A DNA stretch of 31,281 nucleotides, taken from a virus. The translations under genes were made by a program, and so were the position numbers. Position 1 is the first letter of the stretch. The number at the start of each line of letters is the position of its first letter. The stretch lies in IMG/VR virus record IMGVR_UViG_3300036670_000089, positions 1-31,281 of that record; one strand, written 5' to 3'. Of this stretch, positions 28,700 through 31,281 are shown piece after piece. Under the pieces are notes generated by a model, which was not told the origin of the DNA, did not search any database, and worked only from the letters and a program-made list of their open reading frames with translations.

Positions 28700-28888
28700 A
28701 TGATTAAAGACGGATCACTTTGGCGGAGCACTGATAAAAAATTTATAGTGTTACATACTATTGAACTCGAAGGTCATATCTGGGTTCACTATAGAGAATA
28801 CGATCCCAAAAATACTGCCCTCGAATGTAAAGAATACAGTTGCTATCAAGAGAGTTTTTTACATCGATTTAGTTCAACGCCAGAATGA
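28700..28888 (+). CDS. Small conserved phage protein, 62 aa
   Basis: A beta-rich 62-aa protein: DGSLWRSTDKKFIVLHTIEL, IWVHYREYD and YSCYQESFLHRFSSTPE. The F.VL......I.VHYR...YSC...SFL.RF pattern resembles small DUF1653-like barrels, though this is only an impression. AGGAG precedes the start. Confidence 0.75.
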   Translation: MIKDGSLWRSTDKKFIVLHTIELEGHIWVHYREYDPKNTALECKEYSCYQESFLHRFSSTPE

Positions 28889-28909
28889 TTAGCCAAGCAC
28901 AGTATAACC

Positions 28910-29485
28910 GTGGGACTTAGAGTGCAAAAACTTGAAGATTTTAATGCAGAAGACCGAATTAGCGTCAAGCTGCTAGAACACTCAGTGTTCTTCCTTACAG
29001 GAGAAATTGAAGAAGAAAATATTGAAAAGTGCATTAAATGGATCACCTACGAGAATTTAGGTACTAAAGCAGATAAAATTCTAACCTTGTATATAAACAG
29101 TACAGGCGGCGACCTTTACCAAGCATTTGCGCTTATTGACGTTATGCAAACTAGCAAATATACTATCCGTACTATTGGAATTGGTTCTATTATGAGTGCT
29201 GCTTTCTTGATCTTTGCTTCTGGAACTAATGGTGAACGATACCTTGGGAAGAATACCGGAATCATGTGTCATCAGTTCAGTGCCGGCACCGACGGCAAAT
29301 ATCACGACCTCAAAGCAGAAATGAAAGAAACTGAATTACTAAATCTTAAAATGGTTGGCATACTTAAAGATGCCACGGGAATGACAGCTAGCGTAATTAA
29401 GAAAAAACTTTTACCGGCTAGCGATGTTTATCTTACCTCATCTGAGGCAGTTGAACTAGGTATAGCAGATAATATTTTAGAATAA
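28910..29485 (+). CDS. clpP: ClpP-like serine protease
   Basis: A 191-aa ClpP-fold protease subunit of the phage/cyanophage type. It has LYINSTGGDLYQAFALIDVM, the nucleophile in GSIMSAAFLIFASG (S96), the histidine in GIMCHQFSAG (H121) and the aspartate in SDVYLTSSEA (D172), so the triad is complete. ClpP rings degrade proteins unfolded by ClpA or ClpX. Together with the ClpS gene and the tmRNA tag, the phage supplies an adaptor, a degradation tag and a peptidase but no unfoldase. The start is GTG with a weak ribosome-binding site; a second GTG at 28922 is possible. Confidence 0.9.
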   Translation: MGLRVQKLEDFNAEDRISVKLLEHSVFFLTGEIEEENIEKCIKWITYENLGTKADKILTLYINSTGGDLYQAFALIDVMQTSKYTIRTIGIGSIMSAAFLIFASGTNGERYLGKNTGIMCHQFSAGTDGKYHDLKAEMKETELLNLKMVGILKDATGMTASVIKKKLLPASDVYLTSSEAVELGIADNILE

Positions 29486-29498
29486 CATAAAGGCAGAT

Positions 29499-29753
29499 AT
29501 GAAAGTAGTAAGTATATCATCAAAGAGTCCTAAGGTTCTGATGGAAGAAGAACAGAAGGCAGCAATGATCGAAGTTCTCGACGACATGCGGGCTCAGGTC
29601 GAAGCAGGCACTATCGCAGAGTTTGTGGCCTGTGCTATCGACGAAGAAGGTATTGCACAGATACACGTGGCTGCTATGGACATGACTGGAGCAGTCGGGC
29701 TGTACGAGATTGGTAAGCACTTACTGATCAACGACCAAACACTTTTTGACTAA
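29499..29753 (+). CDS. Conserved hypothetical phage protein, 84 aa
   Basis: An acidic 84-aa protein, EEEQKAAMIEVLDDMRAQVE then AGTIAEFVACAIDEEGIAQI, followed by strands to YEIGKHLLINDQTLFD. It follows clpP by 13 bases and probably shares its mRNA. I recall similar small phage proteins without function. Confidence 0.78.
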   Translation: MKVVSISSKSPKVLMEEEQKAAMIEVLDDMRAQVEAGTIAEFVACAIDEEGIAQIHVAAMDMTGAVGLYEIGKHLLINDQTLFD

Positions 29754-29767
29754 ATGTTGCAAAATTA

Positions 29768-29780
29768 CCACATTATGTGG
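29768..29780. promoter_or_regulatory. Palindrome upstream of tandem promoters
   Basis: CCACAT-T-ATGTGG is a perfect 13-base palindrome, 12 bases before the first -35 box of this region. It could be an operator; no T run follows, so it is unlikely to be a terminator. Confidence 0.4.
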
Positions 29781-29791
29781 CCATATTGTAA

Positions 29792-29820
29792 TTGACAGCT
29801 AAATAAAAAGACAATACAAT
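29792..29820 (+). promoter_or_regulatory. Tandem promoter 1
   Basis: TTGACA at 29792-29797 and TACAAT at 29815-29820, 17-base spacer. Confidence 0.8.
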
Positions 29821-29873
29821 AAGAACAGTTGTTTAAGACAGTGTTAAAATTTATTTTGCCAGAAATGCAAATA

Positions 29874-29906
29874 GAGGTTGACAATCAGACTAAATAACAC
29901 TATAAT
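29874..29906 (+). promoter_or_regulatory. Tandem promoter 2
   Basis: Perfect TTGACA (29878-29883) and TATAAT (29901-29906), 17-base spacer. The flanks AGAGG before the -35 and CAC before and AAACACA after the -10 are identical in tandem promoter 3, exactly 100 bases downstream. Confidence 0.93.
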
Positions 29907-29939
29907 AAACACAAGTTAGCAGACAATGTAGTTTGTAAA

Positions 29940-29957
29940 TGTTGTAGAAATACAACA
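29940..29957 (+). repeat. GNRA hairpin, second copy
   Basis: TGTTGTA-GAAA-TACAACA, a 7-bp stem with a GAAA tetraloop in the leader of tandem promoter 2. The same stem with a GCAA loop occurs at 7862-7879. Confidence 0.7.
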
Positions 29958-29973
29958 AAAATAAATTACAAAA

Positions 29974-30006
29974 GAGGTTGACAAGTGTCGTAAAAGACAC
30001 TATAAT
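29974..30006 (+). promoter_or_regulatory. Tandem promoter 3
   Basis: Perfect TTGACA (29978-29983) and TATAAT (30001-30006), 17-base spacer. AGTGTC-N6-GACACT (29984-30001) is an inverted repeat filling the spacer and touching the -10, a possible operator. Downstream, ACTAAC/GTTAGT (30015-30040) can form a leader hairpin. Confidence 0.93.
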
Positions 30007-30063
30007 AAACACATACTAACAAGTAATAGTGCTAGTTAGTTAACAAGATTAAAGAGAAAAAAA

Positions 30064-30213
30064 ATGCAATCGTTTAATAGACAACATACATTTAATACAA
30101 TGCCCAAACAGTTAGGCGTAATAGCCTCCGGTTGGTCAGCGATTAATTGTGAAAGTCTATCATATGATCGTACACCAGAGATTACCAGGGTCCGGGAGGG
30201 CTGGGATGGTTAA
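30064..30213 (+). CDS. Small hypothetical protein with YDRTP motif, 49 aa
   Basis: A 49-codon ORF behind three promoters, with AAAGAG just before the start. The C-terminal SLSYDRTPEITRVREGWDG shares SYDRTP with the protein encoded at 20307. The N-terminus is MQSFNRQHTFNTMPKQLGV. A terminator follows 45 bases downstream. Strong promoters upstream suggest abundant expression or service to the tRNA cluster. Function unknown. Confidence 0.7.
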   Translation: MQSFNRQHTFNTMPKQLGVIASGWSAINCESLSYDRTPEITRVREGWDG

Positions 30214-30257
30214 GTAACAACTTAATACATTTCAAAACTTCAAAGGACCCTAGGATT

Positions 30258-30280
30258 AAAACCCTGGGGTTTTTCTTTTA
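30258..30280 (+). terminator. Probable Rho-independent terminator
   Basis: AAAACC/GGTTTT with a CTGG loop, followed by T-rich sequence (TTTTTCTTTT). It would end the transcript of the 49-codon gene, perhaps partially, since no strong promoter for the tRNAs is seen after it. Confidence 0.65.
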
Positions 30281-30284
30281 GTGA

Positions 30285-30470
30285 AGTGCAACAAGAGGTA
30301 ACGAGGACCTCGCCGGGCACTATAAACATCTGGCAAACGGGCGGACTAGTGGATGGCATCTCCTTTTGTGGAGGGAAAATACTAGTTATTATAAAGCACT
30401 TTCTATCCGAAAGGAGACATGTGGGTTCATCCATGAAAAGTGCTTTATAATACACTTTCCTGGACTAGGG
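30285..30470 (+). ncRNA. Candidate structured RNA with a 15-bp inverted repeat
   Basis: This gene-free stretch has GAGGT/ACCTC (about 30295-30316), ACTAGT/ACTAGT enclosing CTCC/GGAG (about 30343-30386), and a perfect 15-bp inverted repeat, ATTATAAAGCACTTT at 30388-30402 with AAAGTGCTTTATAAT at 30437-30451. The 34-base loop contains AAGGAG. The density of helices suggests an RNA, but a recombination or replication signal is not excluded. Confidence 0.4.
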
Positions 30471-30513
30471 GTTCCCGGTTGACGCATAGCGTGGAGAGTG
30501 TTAACAAATTAAT

Positions 30514-30595
30514 GGATGAGATGCTCTAATGGTAGGGCAGCTGGCTGTAACCCAGTGGCTTCGGCAAGTAGGTTCGATTCCTACCTCATTCACCA
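30514..30595 (+). tRNA. tRNA-Tyr(GTA)
   Basis: Acceptor GGATGAG/CTCATTC, anticodon arm GCTGG-CTGTAAC-CCAGT with anticodon GTA, an extended variable arm (GCTTCGGC), T-arm GTAGG-TTCGATT-CCTAC and encoded CCA. Confidence 0.92.
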
Positions 30596-30601
30596 AATTA
30601 C

Positions 30602-30676
30602 ACTGTTGTCGTCTAGTGGCTAGGACGCTGCCCTTTCAAGGCGGAGAAGCGAGATCGATACTCGTCGACAGTACCA
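30602..30676 (+). tRNA. tRNA-Glu(TTC), copy 1
   Basis: Acceptor ACTGTTG/CGACAGT, anticodon arm CTGCC-CTTTCAA-GGCGG with TTC, encoded CCA. The T-loop is ATCGATA instead of TTCRANY, so position 54 is A. Confidence 0.85.
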
Positions 30677-30682
30677 TGTTTA

Positions 30683-30757
30683 GGTCTTAAAGTGTTCATG
30701 GACGCACACGACACTGTCACTGTCGAAGAAGGGGATCGTTACCCCTTAAGACCGCCA
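30683..30757 (+). tRNA. tRNA-Asp(GTC)
   Basis: Acceptor GGTCTTA/TAAGACC, discriminator G, anticodon arm CGACA-CTGTCAC-TGTCG with GTC, encoded CCA. The T-arm is AGGGG-ATCGTTA-CCCCT, so positions 54 and 58 are A and T instead of T and A. Confidence 0.82.
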
Positions 30758-30766
30758 AGTTTTTAT

Positions 30767-30841
30767 GGAGCTATCGACTATCGGTTAGGTCAACAGGTTT
30801 TCATCCTGTAAAGCGGGGTTCGATTCCCCGTAGCTCTACCA
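30767..30841 (+). tRNA. tRNA-Glu(TTC), copy 2
   Basis: Acceptor GGAGCTA/TAGCTCT, anticodon arm ACAGG-TTTTCAT-CCTGT with TTC, T-arm CGGGG-TTCGATT-CCCCG, encoded CCA. The body differs from copy 1, so it is not a recent duplicate. Confidence 0.9.
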
Positions 30842-30848
30842 GTTTTAT

Positions 30849-30924
30849 TCCCTAGTAGCACAGAGGTAGTTGCGCTTCGCTGTTAACGAAGATGTCGTAT
30901 GTTCGATCCATACCTGGGGAGCCA
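30849..30924 (+). tRNA. tRNA-Asn(GTT)
   Basis: Acceptor TCCCTAG/CTGGGGA, anticodon arm CTTCG-CTGTTAA-CGAAG with GTT, T-loop TTCGATC, encoded CCA. Confidence 0.92.
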
Positions 30925-30933
30925 ATTTATAAT

Positions 30934-31008
30934 GGGGGCAGCAGAGGGCTGCGGGTTTGCTTTGCAAGCATACTGTCTAGAAGGGTTCGATACCCCCGGC
31001 CTCCACCA
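30934..31008 (+). tRNA. tRNA-Ala(TGC)-like, irregular
   Basis: Anticodon loop TTTGCAA gives TGC, and the 3' end GGCCTCC-A-CCA pairs with GGGGGC at the 5' end including G3-U70, as alanine tRNAs need. However, the D-arm is about four bases short, T28-T42 and A7-G66 are mismatches, and only three T-stem pairs form (AAGGG with CCCCC). It may be degenerate or an unusual functional tRNA. Confidence 0.6.
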
Positions 31009-31013
31009 AACAT

Positions 31014-31090
31014 AGCCTATTAGCTCAATTGGTCAGAGCACTGTCTTGATAAGGCAGGGGTACTTGGTTCGAATCCAAGATAGGCTACCA
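31014..31090 (+). tRNA. tRNA-Ile(GAT)
   Basis: Acceptor AGCCTAT/ATAGGCT, anticodon arm CTGTC-TTGATAA-GGCAG with GAT, T-arm CTTGG-TTCGAAT-CCAAG, encoded CCA. Confidence 0.93.
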
Positions 31091-31097
31091 ATTTTAT

Positions 31098-31171
31098 GCG
31101 TGGTTAGTTTAATGGCAGAATTTCTCGTTGCCAACGAGATAGCAAGAGTTCGATTCTCTTACCCCGCACCA
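31098..31171 (+). tRNA. tRNA-Gly(GCC)
   Basis: Anticodon arm TCTCG-TTGCCAA-CGAGA with GCC, T-arm AAGAG-TTCGATT-CTCTT, encoded CCA. The acceptor GCGTGGT/ACCCCGC has one T-C mismatch at pair 4-69. Confidence 0.9.
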
Positions 31172-31177
31172 ATTTAT

Positions 31178-31251
31178 GTATCTCTAATGTAATGGCAGCA
31201 TGACAGTCTCCAAAACTGTTCGTCGGAGTTCGAGTCTCTGGAGGTACGCCA
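31178..31251 (+). tRNA. tRNA-Trp(CCA)
   Basis: Acceptor GTATCTC/GAGGTAC, discriminator G, anticodon arm ACAGT-CTCCAAA-ACTGT with CCA, T-loop TTCGAGT, encoded CCA end. Confidence 0.92.
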
Positions 31252-31257
31252 AATAAT

Positions 31258-31281
31258 GCAGCGGTGGCGGAGAGGCCCAAC
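31258..31281 (+). tRNA. 5' part of another tRNA (cut by window edge)
   Basis: GCAGCGG-TG-GCGGAGAGGCCCAAC looks like an acceptor strand, positions 8-9 and the start of a class II D-arm, as in tRNA-Ser or tRNA-Leu. The anticodon is outside the window, so the isotype is unknown. Confidence 0.55.

Noticed and set aside
29754-30063. Possible coding content in the 310-base gap before the 49-codon gene.
   Set aside because: It is filled with three promoters and hairpins; no ORF with a ribosome-binding site was found.
30479-30507. TTGACG as a promoter directly before the tRNA cluster.
   Set aside because: At 17 bases the -10 would be TAACAA, a poor match; tRNAs more likely depend on upstream promoters.
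137-31281. Signs of a prophage or bacterial chromosome (integrase, att site, insertion sequence, CRISPR).
   Set aside because: None seen: no integrase or transposase genes, no direct repeats of att type, no regularly spaced repeats.

Overview
The window reads as part of a large tailed-phage (myovirus-like) genome. Every convincing gene is on the + strand, genes are short and tightly packed with ATGA or TAATG overlaps, and there is no bacterial housekeeping context. A tRNA cluster fills the right end. Many short proteins look like the conserved hypothetical proteins of marine and freshwater T4-like phages. The host is not directly visible. A PqqA-like peptide points to a PQQ-making bacterium (a methylotroph is an attractive guess), and a circularly permuted tmRNA is a format known from Alphaproteobacteria, some Betaproteobacteria and some cyanobacteria. 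These are inferences from family knowledge, not search results.

Left part (1-3900): nucleotide-reduction genes (nrdB, a glutaredoxin, small unknowns), an M15-type peptidase, a YbaN/DUF454 membrane protein and small conserved phage proteins. 3900-7120 is a string of small, separately promoted cassettes: cold-shock protein plus permuted tmRNA, a ~680-base non-coding stretch that probably encodes a structured RNA, a Prx5-type peroxiredoxin, a 23-residue PqqA-like peptide gene with its own terminator, and two 2OG-Fe(II) oxygenase-like genes. 7120-12060 holds a conserved phage protein, a structured leader, a lysis-like pair (SleB-type hydrolase and small membrane protein), two lipoproteins, a surface-antigen-like protein, a coiled-coil membrane protein and ribosomal protein bS21. 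12060-15950 holds a DEDDh exonuclease, a MazG-like protein, ClpS, heme oxygenase and a PcyA/PcyX-like bilin reductase, then a nuclease-like protein. 15950-17400 carries small membrane and periplasmic proteins.

17500-29750 is the accessory region: a metallophosphoesterase on a probably leaderless mRNA, then about 35 very short genes dominated by two paralogous families. One starts MNERI and ends HFGVE, the other ends in a FALRWS-like motif. In both, the codons of the conserved C-terminus double as the Shine-Dalgarno of the next gene. ClpP ends this block. 29750-30510 carries three strong tandem promoters, a 49-codon gene and a structured non-coding stretch. 30514-31281 encodes tRNAs Tyr, Glu, Asp, Glu, Asn, Ala-like, Ile, Gly and Trp plus a truncated one.

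The genes suggest a phage that keeps host metabolism and translation running: tmRNA, ClpS, ClpP, bS21, cold-shock protein and tRNAs act on translation and protein turnover; NrdB, glutaredoxin, peroxiredoxin and MazG-like on nucleotide and redox balance; heme oxygenase plus bilin reductase on heme breakdown; and PqqA possibly on PQQ cofactor supply. Promoters are sigma70-like (TTGACA/T, exactly 17 bp, TATAAT) and precede most cassettes, so host RNA polymerase probably transcribes them.
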